Numbered from the stretch's first letter, positions 1 through 6,282 are shown. The stretch: 7,213 nucleotides of DNA from Porphyrobacter sp. (GCA_018991295.1 JAGKSZ010000259.1:1-7213), one strand, 5' to 3'. Translations and numbers: made by a program. The notes: generated by a model from the letters alone, not told the origin.

Positions 1-350
1 ACGCCCTTCTCAAGCGGCTTGGGTGGATGCTCAACTGTCCATCCGGCCAGCGGTTGGCCGTAAGTGATCAGCTTGTGAGACGGACGGCTGTGATAGGTTT
101 CATCGTCCGGTCCGTTCATTGGCAGGACCGCTGCCCACGTGGCGGCGTCATCCCATTTGGGATCACCCTGCGGTCTCATCCAGATGTCGCTTGGCCGGGG
201 CTGGTAGTCGCTGAAGACGCCCTCAATCGGCGCTATAGCAAAACCCACAGTCTCGCCCGACTGGCACGGGGTCACATCGAAGCCTTCGAGGCTGCATCCG
301 CCGAGCGGCAGAATGGCGAAGGCAATCAGGGTGGTAACACACGGGCGCAT
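1..350 (-). CDS. Putative lipoprotein, 5' part only (runs off the left edge)
   Basis: Reading the minus strand from an ATG at 348-350, the frame stays open for 116 codons to the window edge. The predicted N-terminus is MRPCVTTLIAFAILPLGGCS: one arginine, a hydrophobic stretch, then a lipobox LGGC with the lipidation cysteine at residue 19. This is a type II (lipoprotein) signal, so the product is probably exported and anchored to a membrane. The mature part is hydrophilic, rich in Pro, Asp and Trp, and has one further early Cys at about residue 29; I recognise no domain. An in-frame TGA lies a little upstream of the ATG, which limits alternative starts, and no strong Shine-Dalgarno sequence is visible. 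The C-terminus is missing, so length and family cannot be judged. The signal peptide and long open frame are seen; function is unknown. Confidence 0.6.
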   Translation of the reverse strand, partial: MRPCVTTLIAFAILPLGGCSLEGFDVTPCQSGETVGFAIAPIEGVFSDYQPRPSDIWMRPQGDPKWDDAATWAAVLPMNGPDDETYHSRPSHKLITYGQPLAGWTVEHPPKPLEKG

Positions 351-514
351 CGCGAGACGATTAGCGCGGGGCGGCTTTGCTGGCAAAACGCTATATGATC
401 ACGTCTCACCGGATTTGATCGCGGGCCTCGCTGTCTTCCATTCCCGCCGCAGGAAGCAAAGGTCCCTGATCAGGCCCGGGAAGGCGGAAGATACCCTTCC
501 ATTACCCCTCGGAT

Positions 515-949
515 TTAATCCCCGCTGCCGACGCGGGTGCAGATCAGTTTGCTGTTGGTCCCGTCGCGCTCCAGTTTCTGCAGCGTATTCTCGCCCAGCA
601 CCCGGAAACGTTCGTCCTTCTTGGGTCCGCGGGTGAAGATCACCTCGGTGCCGCGCATCAGGTAGATGCCGGTGCCGCCTGCGTTTTCATAGCTGGAGGC
701 GGTGCCGATGCGGAAAGCCTCGGCAGGCTGGGGCAGGTAGGCATCGCCGCCCGCATCGCCGGGCAGGGCGCATTCCCAGTTGCCGTGGCGCAGGATGCCG
801 AGCACGCCGCTGTTGGCGGTTCCCGCGGTGGCCTGGGGGCGCGATGCGGCGCGGTTGCTGCTGCGATCCTGCCCGTGCGACTGGGCAGGGAGCAAGGCGG
901 CGGCGGCAGCGGCGCTGACCACCAGCAGGAAAATGTAACGGGTCTTCAT
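515..949 (-). CDS. Exported protein of unknown function, 144 aa
   Basis: The product begins MKTRYIFLLVVSAAAAAALLP, a short basic n-region followed by an Ala/Leu/Val-rich core, which is a Sec signal peptide with a likely cleavage site near residues 24-26. A low-complexity Ser/Arg/Ala/Gln linker follows (about 27-47). A compact domain then begins at VLGILRHGNWECALPGD (about 49-65) and ends with KLICTRVG (about 134-141). It holds two cysteines, Cys60 and Cys137, which could form a disulfide in the periplasm. I chose the ATG at 947-949 because GAGGG lies about 8-9 nt upstream and the signal peptide starts there; a GTG at 965-967 would add six residues. The domain resembles uncharacterised sphingomonad exported proteins, but I know of no assigned function. 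The gene is divergent from efp, with 204 bp between them. Confidence 0.8.
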   Translation of the reverse strand: MKTRYIFLLVVSAAAAAALLPAQSHGQDRSSNRAASRPQATAGTANSGVLGILRHGNWECALPGDAGGDAYLPQPAEAFRIGTASSYENAGGTGIYLMRGTEVIFTRGPKKDERFRVLGENTLQKLERDGTNSKLICTRVGSGD

Positions 950-1077
950 GGCCGCGCCCTCTATCACTGCATTATGGGCGACGCCATGTTGTTAACCACG
1001 ATTGCTGACGGTGACATTGCCTGCCGCCTTCGCTCTTTACCCCCGCTTGCCCATGCAGGCAGGCTCGGCTATGGGCG

Positions 1078-1095
1078 CGCATCCTTTCGGGTGCG
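1078..1095 (+). other. Possible small stem-loop in the efp leader
   Basis: The segment can form a 7-bp stem (CGCATCC with GGGTGCG, one G-T wobble) around a TTTC loop, ending about 58 nt before the efp start codon. No T-run follows, so it is not a convincing terminator. It may be a leader structure or chance in a GC-rich region. In the same gap TTGCCC (1047-1052) and TATGGG (1070-1075) are 17 nt apart, a weak sigma70-like pair. Confidence 0.2.
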
Positions 1096-1153
1096 GCGCT
1101 GTATCGGCTGCCCGCCTCATCGCTCTTTTCACCTCGCATAAAGGCAAAGGCCC

Positions 1154-1717
1154 ATGAAGATCAGCGGCGTCGATATTCGCCCCGGCAACATTCTGGAATA
1201 TGAAGGCGGCATCTGGAAGGTCGCCAAGATCCAGCACACCCAGCCCGGCAAGGGCGGGGCCTATATGCAGGTCGAAATGAAGAACCTGCAGGATGGCCGC
1301 AAGACCAACGTGCGCTTCCGCAGCGCCGACACGGTGGAACGCGTGCGGCTCGATACCAAGGACTTCCAGTTCCTCTATGCCGAGGGCGATGATCTGGTGT
1401 TCATGGATAATGACACCTACGATCAGATCACGCTGCCGGGCGATCTGCTGGGCGATGCGCGCCCCTTCCTGCAGGACGGGATGCAGGTGGCGCTCGAACT
1501 GTGGGACGAAAAGCCGATCTCGGTTGAACTCCCCGCCCAGGTCGAAGCCGTGATTGTTGAAGCCGACGCGGTGGTGAAGGGCCAGACGGCGTCTTCCAGC
1601 TACAAGCCTGCGATCCTCGATAACGGCGTGCGCATCATGGTGCCCCCGCACATCGGCAGCGGCACGCGCATCATCGTCGATGTCTACGAGCAGGCCTATA
1701 TCGGCAAGGCGGGCTGA
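1154..1717 (+). CDS. efp: Translation elongation factor P
   Basis: EF-P is a cytosolic factor that binds between the P and E sites of the ribosome and promotes peptide-bond formation at polyproline stalls. The 187-residue product has the family's usual length and three beta-barrel domains: a KOW-like N-terminal domain (about 1-65), a middle OB domain (about 66-128) and a C-terminal OB domain (about 129-187). The modification loop reads TQPGKGGAY, with a lysine (Lys33) at the tip where many family members carry lysine modification and others an arginine. No modification gene lies in the window. The C-terminus TRIIVDVYEQAYIGKAG fits the EF-P signature region. The ATG at 1154 is preceded by AAAGG at 1140-1144 and again at 1146-1150. 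The next gene starts 7 nt after the stop, so the two are probably co-transcribed. Confidence 0.97.
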   Translation: MKISGVDIRPGNILEYEGGIWKVAKIQHTQPGKGGAYMQVEMKNLQDGRKTNVRFRSADTVERVRLDTKDFQFLYAEGDDLVFMDNDTYDQITLPGDLLGDARPFLQDGMQVALELWDEKPISVELPAQVEAVIVEADAVVKGQTASSSYKPAILDNGVRIMVPPHIGSGTRIIVDVYEQAYIGKAG

Positions 1718-1724
1718 TCGGCAC

Positions 1725-2543
1725 ATGGCAGCTATTTCCGGCCTCATCCGCGTCATGGAACGCGCCGCGCGCAAGGCGGGCGGGCGTTTGCGGCGCGATT
1801 TCGGCGAAGTCGAACACTTGCAGGTCTCCCGCAAGGGCCCGGCCGATTTCGTCAGCAAGGCCGATATGCGGTCTGAACGCACGATCTATGACGAACTGAC
1901 CGCCGCGCGCCCCGGTTGGGGTTTCGTGATGGAAGAAGCCGGCGTGATCGAGGGCGATCCGGGGATGCCGCGCTGGATCGTCGATCCCTTGGATGGCACC
2001 AGCAATTTCCTCCACGGCATCCCGCATTTTGCGATCAGCATCGCGGCGCAGGAACCGCGCCCTGATGGCAAGGGCTGGGGCGATGTGGTGGCGGGCGTGG
2101 TCTATCAGCCGATCACCGACCAGACCTTCTGGGCGGAAAAATCGCGCGGCGCGTGGCTCCACGATGCGCGCCTGCGGGTTTCGGCGCGTTCGCGCCTGAC
2201 CGATGCGCTGGTGGCAACCGGGGTGCCGTTCTTCGGCCATGGCGATTTTGCCGAGTGGAGCCGGATTTTCGGCGCGATCGGGCCTGAGGTGGCGGGGATT
2301 CGCCGCTTTGGCGCGGCCAGCCTCGATCTGGCTTACGTGGCGCAGGGGCGCTTTGACGGGTTCTGGGAAAGCGGCCTTTCGGATTGGGACACGGCGGCCG
2401 GCTGCCTGCTGGTGCGTGAGGCGGGCGGGTTTGTCTCGGATTTCCGTGGCCGCTCGGAACAGATCCATTCCGCGCAGGTGCTGGCCGCCAATGATGCGCT
2501 CCATTCCAAGCTGCACAAGCTGCTGGCAGGCGCCTTGCGGTAA
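1725..2543 (+). CDS. Inositol-1-monophosphatase family protein (SuhB-like)
   Basis: A Mg2+-dependent phosphatase of the IMPase/FIG superfamily, expected to hydrolyse inositol phosphates or similar phosphate monoesters in the cytosol; in E. coli the homologue SuhB also acts in rRNA transcription antitermination. The 272-residue product has the full family architecture. Metal-ligand motifs are intact: Glu70 in VMEEAG, Asp87 and Asp90 in WIVDPLDGTSNFLHG (84-98), and Asp222 in SDWDTAAG, followed by LLVREAGG. I chose the ATG at 1725-1727, giving MAAISGLIRVMERAARKAGG, because the frame upstream of it overlaps the end of efp and homologues as I know them begin here. The Shine-Dalgarno sequence is poor and the gene lies 7 nt after the efp stop, which suggests translational coupling. 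The true substrate cannot be read from the sequence. Confidence 0.94.
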   Translation: MAAISGLIRVMERAARKAGGRLRRDFGEVEHLQVSRKGPADFVSKADMRSERTIYDELTAARPGWGFVMEEAGVIEGDPGMPRWIVDPLDGTSNFLHGIPHFAISIAAQEPRPDGKGWGDVVAGVVYQPITDQTFWAEKSRGAWLHDARLRVSARSRLTDALVATGVPFFGHGDFAEWSRIFGAIGPEVAGIRRFGAASLDLAYVAQGRFDGFWESGLSDWDTAAGCLLVREAGGFVSDFRGRSEQIHSAQVLAANDALHSKLHKLLAGALR

Positions 2544-2583
2544 GCGGGCAGGGGCGGGGCAGAGGCGGGTCAGATAGTCCGCC

Positions 2584-2626
2584 AACCCCCCTCAGACCCA
2601 CTCTAGCCCCCCTCCAGACCCCCGCC
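2584..2626 (+). other. C-rich, strand-asymmetric tract after the IMPase gene
   Basis: Between the IMPase stop and the parS site the plus strand is strongly C-rich with few G residues, with runs of five or six C separated by short CAGAC/CTAG units (for example CCAGACCC and CAGACCC). It encodes no plausible gene. The end of the tract, CCCGCC (2621-2626), can pair with GGCGGG (2641-2646), which is followed by TTT. That would give a weak 6-bp terminator-like hairpin with a 14-nt loop for the efp-IMPase unit, overlapping the parS site. Confidence 0.35.
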
Positions 2627-2644
2627 AGATCCGTGTTTCCGGCG

Positions 2645-2660
2645 GGTTTCACGTGAAACA
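2645..2660. promoter_or_regulatory. parS: parS site (ParB-binding centromere sequence)
   Basis: The sequence GGTTTCACGTGAAACA matches the widely conserved chromosomal parS consensus TGTTTCACGTGAAACA at 15 of 16 positions. The inner 14 bp (2646-2659) are a perfect palindrome, GTTTCACGTGAAAC. In bacteria with ParABS, ParB loads at such sites, spreads as a CTP-dependent clamp and recruits SMC, helping origin segregation; sites are usually clustered near the replication origin. Here it is intergenic, between the IMPase stop and the tRNA-Leu gene, where it does not interrupt a reading frame. parA and parB are not in the window. The match is direct; ParB binding is inferred from the conservation of the sequence. 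Confidence 0.87.
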
Positions 2661-2661
2661 T

Positions 2662-2690
2662 TTGCCAGAGCCGCAAGGCCTCGCTAACAG
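2662..2690 (+). promoter_or_regulatory. Weak candidate promoter for tRNA-Leu
   Basis: TTGCCA (2662-2667, 5 of 6 to the -35 consensus) is followed after 17 nt by TAACAG (2685-2690, 3 of 6 to the -10 consensus). This would start transcription a little before the tRNA at 2710. It abuts the parS site. The spacing is right but the -10 is poor, so this is only a candidate. Confidence 0.25.
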
Positions 2691-2709
2691 CCCGGTTATC
2701 CAATCCGGG

Positions 2710-2794
2710 GCCCCTGTGGTGGAATTGGTAGACGCGACCGACTCAAAATCGGTTATCGAAAGATGTGCCAGTTCGAGTCTGGCCAGGGGCACCA
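2710..2794 (+). tRNA. tRNA-Leu (anticodon CAA), CCA end encoded
   Basis: The full cloverleaf can be folded by eye. The acceptor stem GCCCCTG (2710-2716) pairs perfectly with CAGGGGC (2784-2790). The D-arm region holds TGGTAGACGC. The anticodon stem ACCGA/TCGGT (2737-2741, 2749-2753) encloses the loop CTCAAAA, with anticodon CAA at 2744-2746, which reads UUG leucine codons. The variable arm is long (2754-2766, ATC-GAAA-GAT hairpin), as expected for a class II tRNA such as tRNA-Leu. The T-arm GCCAG-TTCGAGT-CTGGC (2767-2783) is canonical. The discriminator base is A and the 3' CCA (2792-2794) is encoded in the DNA. Confidence 0.97.
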
Positions 2795-2860
2795 CTCACA
2801 TGGGATTGCGACTTAAGGCTTGCCGCGGCCGCGCAAGCCGGTAGCCTTGCAGCCAAGGCC

Positions 2861-4681
2861 ATGCTGGACAATCCCACTCCTCACGCGATCGCCGCCATGG
2901 CGGTGACCATCGCCATGTTCATCGCCTTTGCCAGAGGGCGTTACCGCGAGGAAATCATCAGCCTTGTGACCATCGCCGTGATCGCGGTGGGGCTCTACTT
3001 TGCGCCGCTGCCCGGCACCCGCCCGACCGATGGGCTGGCGCTGGCCTTTGCCGGTTTCGGCCACGCCGCACTGATCACGATCTGCGCGCTGATGATCATG
3101 GGGCGCGGTCTGGTGGTGACCGGCGCGCTGGAACCCTTTGCCCGGGTTCTGGAGAAATTGTTTCGATGGAACAGTCAGTTGGGCCTTCTGGCCGCGCTGC
3201 TGATCGCCTTCTTCCTGTCGATGTTCGTCAATGACACGCCGGTCATGGTGCTGCTGATCCCGATCATCGTGGCCATCGCAGGCAAGGGCCTCTTGCCGTC
3301 CTCGAAGATCCTCATGCCGGTCAACACGGCGGTGCTGCTGGGCGGCATGGCGACGACCATCGGCACCTCGACCAATATCCTCGTGGTCAGCCTTGCCGAT
3401 GATCTCGGGATGCCGCCGATCGGGGTGTTCCAGTTTACCCCGCTGGTGCTGGTGGCAGGAATGTTCGCGCTGCCTTATCTGTGGCTGGTGATGCCGCGGA
3501 TGCTGCGCGACAACAGCACCGGCCCGGACACGGCGGCGCGGATCTTCCACACCCGGCTGCGGGTCGGCGAAGGCAGCGCGCTGGCTGGGGGGGACCTGTC
3601 CACCCTCGGGAAGAAGTTCCCCGAGGGGATCACGGTTCACGCTCCCCCATCGGGCCCTTTGCCGCCCGGCTATGGCCTGCACATCTCCGGCACCCATAGC
3701 GCCATCGAAAACGCCGCCCGCGCGCTCAAGGGTGAACTGGCGCCGGCATGGATCATCGACCGTATCCGCCAGACATCGAGGAGCAGGGGCGAGGATATCG
3801 TCGCAGTCGAGATGACGGTAACAGCGGATTCGCGCCTTGTGGGCCGCACGCTCGCCGGATCGGCCATCGCGGACCTTTACGGGGTCGCGGTGCTCGGCAT
3901 TCATGGCCCGCTGCACGGACCCGGTGGCACGCCGGAAGACCCGGTCATGCGCGAAGGCGATGTGCTGCTGGTGATCGGTATTGACGAGGATCTCCAGAGC
4001 TTTGCCCGCAATGATGGGCTGCTCAGGCTTGAAGGCGCACGCGAATTGCCGCGCCGGTCCAAGGCGGTGCTGGCGGGTGCGATCATGCTCGGCGCGATTG
4101 CCACGGCCTCGCTTGGCCTGCCGTGGTTCGACGGGCAGGGCTATGCCCCGATCAAGCTGCCGATTGCGATTTCGGCGCTGGCGGGCGCAATTGCGATGTT
4201 CGTGACCGGCTGTGTCAAGTTCGACCGGGTGGGCCGCGCGCTTTCGGCCAAGGTGATCGTGCTGATCGCAGCGAGCCTCGCCATCGGGCGGGTGATCGAC
4301 GATAGCGGCGCGGCGCAGTGGCTGGGGCAGGCGCTTTCGCTGGGGCTGGGTTACCTGCCGCCTGCGCTGGTGCTGGCCGCGATCATGCTGTTCGTGACAG
4401 TGCTGACCAACTTTGCCTCCAATGCGACCGCTGCGACCATCGGCACCCCGATTGCCTTCAGCATTGCAGCGCAACTGGGCCTTCCGCCAGAGCCGCTGGT
4501 GCTTGCCGTGCTGTTCGGCTGCAACCTGTGTTATGCCACACCGATCGCCTATCAGACCAATCTGCTGATCATGTCCGAGGGCGGCTATGACTTTGGTGAT
4601 TATGTGCGCGCCGGCGCGCCGCTGGTGGCGATCATGGTGGCGGTGCTCTCGGTGCTGCTGGTGCTGTGGTACGGATTGTGA
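2861..4681 (+). CDS. SLC13/DASS-type anion permease with TrkA_C domain
   Basis: An inner-membrane protein of 606 residues, close to the length of bacterial SLC13-like carriers that have cytosolic TrkA_C (RCK_C) modules, such as E. coli YfbS. The N-terminal membrane half has hydrophobic segments at about 8-24, 32-50, 66-86, 107-140, 152-178 and 190-212. It contains SMFVNDTPVMVLLIP (120-134) and TTIGTSTNILVV, the first substrate/cation hairpin region. A hydrophilic insert (about 213-400) includes a degenerate TrkA_C-like segment (about 231-292) and a clear one (about 312-392, VAVEMTVTADSRLVGRTL to REGDVLLVIG). The C-terminal half repeats the fold, with NFASNATAATIGTPIAF (517-533) as the second hairpin. 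I chose the ATG at 2861 with AAGG 5 nt upstream; an earlier in-frame start would lie inside the tRNA. The substrate (sulfate, dicarboxylate or another anion) cannot be assigned. Confidence 0.9.
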   Translation: MLDNPTPHAIAAMAVTIAMFIAFARGRYREEIISLVTIAVIAVGLYFAPLPGTRPTDGLALAFAGFGHAALITICALMIMGRGLVVTGALEPFARVLEKLFRWNSQLGLLAALLIAFFLSMFVNDTPVMVLLIPIIVAIAGKGLLPSSKILMPVNTAVLLGGMATTIGTSTNILVVSLADDLGMPPIGVFQFTPLVLVAGMFALPYLWLVMPRMLRDNSTGPDTAARIFHTRLRVGEGSALAGGDLSTLGKKFPEGITVHAPPSGPLPPGYGLHISGTHSAIENAARALKGELAPAWIIDRIRQTSRSRGEDIVAVEMTVTADSRLVGRTLAGSAIADLYGVAVLGIHGPLHGPGGTPEDPVMREGDVLLVIGIDEDLQSFARNDGLLRLEGARELPRRSKAVLAGAIMLGAIATASLGLPWFDGQGYAPIKLPIAISALAGAIAMFVTGCVKFDRVGRALSAKVIVLIAASLAIGRVIDDSGAAQWLGQALSLGLGYLPPALVLAAIMLFVTVLTNFASNATAATIGTPIAFSIAAQLGLPPEPLVLAVLFGCNLCYATPIAYQTNLLIMSEGGYDFGDYVRAGAPLVAIMVAVLSVLLVLWYGL

Positions 4682-4819
4682 AGGGCCGCCGCGGGTGCTT
4701 TCCTACGCCAGAGCCAATGTGGCATAGTGCCTTTGTGAACGCGTTTTTCCTCCTCTTCGGTTGTTCGCTGGTCAGCGGCAGGACGGGCGTTGGGGGGCGG
4801 GTTTTCGGATTCAGGACAG

Positions 4820-4837
4820 TGTCTCATGTGTCTCATG
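4820..4837 (+). repeat. Tandem 9-bp direct repeat upstream of the M20 gene
   Basis: TGTCTCATG occurs twice head to tail (4820-4828 and 4829-4837), 40 nt before the M20 start codon, in the 196-bp gap after the permease. It could be a pair of regulator half-sites or part of the leader. No clear promoter boxes or terminator are visible in this gap. Confidence 0.4.
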
Positions 4838-4877
4838 GTTCAGCCTGAGGCGCGCGAGTGTGAACGGTGGTGATGCG

Positions 4878-6206
4878 ATGCGATTGACAGCGATTCGGGC
4901 AGGTGTCGGCCTTCTGGCCTTGGTGGCGGTTCCCGCGCAGGCCGATGGGCTTCGCGATGCAGTGACGGCGCAGATGCCGGAACTGACCGCGCTTTACCGC
5001 GATCTCCACGCCAATCCCGAGCTGTCCTTTCAGGAAGTGCAGACCGCCAAAAAGCTTGCTGCCCGCGCCCGGGCGATGGGCTTTGAGGTGACCGAAGGCG
5101 TCGGCAAGACCGGCGTCGTTGCTGTCATGAAGAACGGCGATGGCCCCACGGTGATGCTGCGCGCCGATATGGACGGGCTTCCGGTGATCGAACAGACCGG
5201 GCTGCCGTTCGCCTCAAAGGTGCGCGCCGTGGCGCAGAACGGGACCGAGACAGGGGTGATGCACGCCTGCGGGCACGATACCCACATGGCCGCATGGATC
5301 GGCACCGCCAAGCTCCTGTCAGAGCGGCGCGATCAATGGTCGGGCACGCTGGTGATGATCCTCCAGCCGGCCGAGGAAATCGGTCAGGGTGCCAAGGCGA
5401 TGCTGGACGATGGGCTTTTCACCCGCTTTCCCAAGCCCGATTACGTGCTGGCCTTCCACGATGCAGCGCAAGCCCCTGCCGGGTTCATCGGCTATTCCAA
5501 GGGCTTTGCGCTGGCCAATGTCGATACGGTCGATGTGGTGGTGCCCGGCGTTGGCGGGCACGGGGCCTATCCGCACACCACCAAGGACCCGGTGGTGATT
5601 GCATCGAGCATCGTGATGCGTTTGCAAACGCTGGTGAGCCGCGAATTGAACCCCACGGATTCGGCGGTCGTCACTGTCGGCAGCTTTCAGGCCGGGGCCA
5701 AGCACAACATCATCCCCGATGAAGCGCGCCTGCAACTGACCGTGCGCAGCTATAGTGACGAGACAAGGAAGCACCTGCTCGATGGCATCGCCCGCATCGC
5801 GCGCGGCGAGGCGATTGCAGCTGGCGTGCCCGAGGACAAGATGCCCCGCGTAACGGTGCAGGACCCCTATACGCCTGCCACCTACAACACGCCCGAATTC
5901 ACCGAGCTGGTCATGCAGGGCCTCAAGCCGCGATTTGAAGGGCGGGTGTTCGAGACCCCGGCGGTGATGGGCGGCGAGGATTTCAGCCAGTATTACCGTG
6001 CTGACAAAGCCAATGTCGAAAGCCTGATCTTCTGGGTTGGCGGGGTACCGCAGGCGCAATGGGACAAGGCGCAGAAGGGCGAGGTGGAACTGCCTTCGCT
6101 CCATTCGCCGTTCTGGGCGCCCGATGCGCCGGTGGTGATCGCGACTGCGACCGAAGCCCTGACGGCGGCGACCTTGGGATTGATGACAAAACCCGCCCTC
6201 AAGTAG
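4878..6206 (+). CDS. Exported M20-family metallo-amidohydrolase
   Basis: A predicted binuclear metal hydrolase of peptidase family M20D (hippurate / IAA-amino acid hydrolase group) that cleaves amide bonds of N-acyl amino acids or small peptides. The 442-residue product starts with a Sec signal peptide, MRLTAIRAGVGLLALVAVPAQA, with probable cleavage after Ala22, so it should act in the periplasm or outside the cell. Likely catalytic and metal residues are present: RADMDGLPV (95-103), Cys131 and His133 in HACGHDTH, Glu166/Glu167 in QPAEEIGQGAK, His194 in FHDAAQAPAG, GVGGHGAYPHTTKDP in the dimerisation domain (224-238), MGGEDF (364-369) and His409 in LHSPFW. I chose the ATG at 4878 because the signal peptide begins there; the open frame extends 39 codons further upstream but codes nothing sensible. 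The Shine-Dalgarno sequence is weak. The stop codon lies inside a tandem repeat. Confidence 0.93.
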   Translation: MRLTAIRAGVGLLALVAVPAQADGLRDAVTAQMPELTALYRDLHANPELSFQEVQTAKKLAARARAMGFEVTEGVGKTGVVAVMKNGDGPTVMLRADMDGLPVIEQTGLPFASKVRAVAQNGTETGVMHACGHDTHMAAWIGTAKLLSERRDQWSGTLVMILQPAEEIGQGAKAMLDDGLFTRFPKPDYVLAFHDAAQAPAGFIGYSKGFALANVDTVDVVVPGVGGHGAYPHTTKDPVVIASSIVMRLQTLVSRELNPTDSAVVTVGSFQAGAKHNIIPDEARLQLTVRSYSDETRKHLLDGIARIARGEAIAAGVPEDKMPRVTVQDPYTPATYNTPEFTELVMQGLKPRFEGRVFETPAVMGGEDFSQYYRADKANVESLIFWVGGVPQAQWDKAQKGEVELPSLHSPFWAPDAPVVIATATEALTAATLGLMTKPALK

Positions 6207-6282
6207 CGCAGCGGTAGGGCGACAAGAACGCCCTCAAGTAGCGTAGCGGTAGGGCGGCAAGAACGCCCTCAAGTAGCGCAGC
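6194..6282 (+). repeat. 35-bp tandem repeat, 2.5 copies, across the M20 stop codon
   Basis: Copy 1 is 6194-6228 and copy 2 is 6229-6263, identical at 33 of 35 positions. Copy 3 matches for 19 nt (6264-6282) before diverging. Each unit begins CGCCCTCAAGTAGCG and contains GCGGTAGGGCG. The first four codons of copy 1 in the M20 frame end the gene (Ala-Leu-Lys-stop). Within a unit CGCCCT pairs with AGGGCG (6 bp, 16-nt loop), and AGGGCG of one unit can also pair with CGCCCT of the next (6 bp, 7-nt loop), so alternative hairpins are possible. There are no spacers, so it is not a CRISPR array. Confidence 0.92.

Noticed and set aside
136..141. CACGTG as a second parS candidate
   Set aside because: Only the central six bases match; the flanks lack the GTTT/AAAC arms.
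27..398. Plus-strand open frame of 123 codons at the left end
   Set aside because: The opposite strand encodes a convincing lipoprotein signal peptide and lipobox over the same interval.
461..500. Terminator for the minus-strand exported protein gene
   Set aside because: The 10-bp palindrome CCTGATCAGG and the GGAAGG/CCTTCC pair could fold, but neither has a proper T-run after it on the minus strand.
1671..2585. Minus-strand open frame (304 codons) opposite the IMPase gene, and a similar one at 1037-1882
   Set aside because: Both lie antisense to genes with intact catalytic or family motifs and have shadow-frame composition (Arg/His/Ala-rich, no domain).
2696..2704. DnaA-box-like TTATCCAAT close to the parS site
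   Set aside because: It matches TTATCCACA at only 7 of 9 positions, stands alone, and no AT-rich unwinding region is nearby; it is not evidence of an origin in this window.
2765..2860. Upstream extension of the permease frame
   Set aside because: It would start inside the tRNA-Leu gene and encodes no sensible N-terminus; the ATG at 2861 has an AAGG nearby and begins the membrane protein.
2813..4474. Long minus-strand open frame (553 codons) opposite the permease
   Set aside because: Its translation is rich in His, Arg, Gln and Asp with no recognisable domain, typical of the antisense frame of a GC-rich gene, and the plus strand encodes a clear membrane protein.
4761..4877. 39-codon N-terminal extension of the M20 protein
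   Set aside because: It would hide the signal peptide behind an unrelated stretch; the ATG at 4878 begins a standard Sec signal.
6194..6282. CRISPR array
   Set aside because: The units are directly adjacent with no spacers, there are only two and a half copies, and no cas genes are present.
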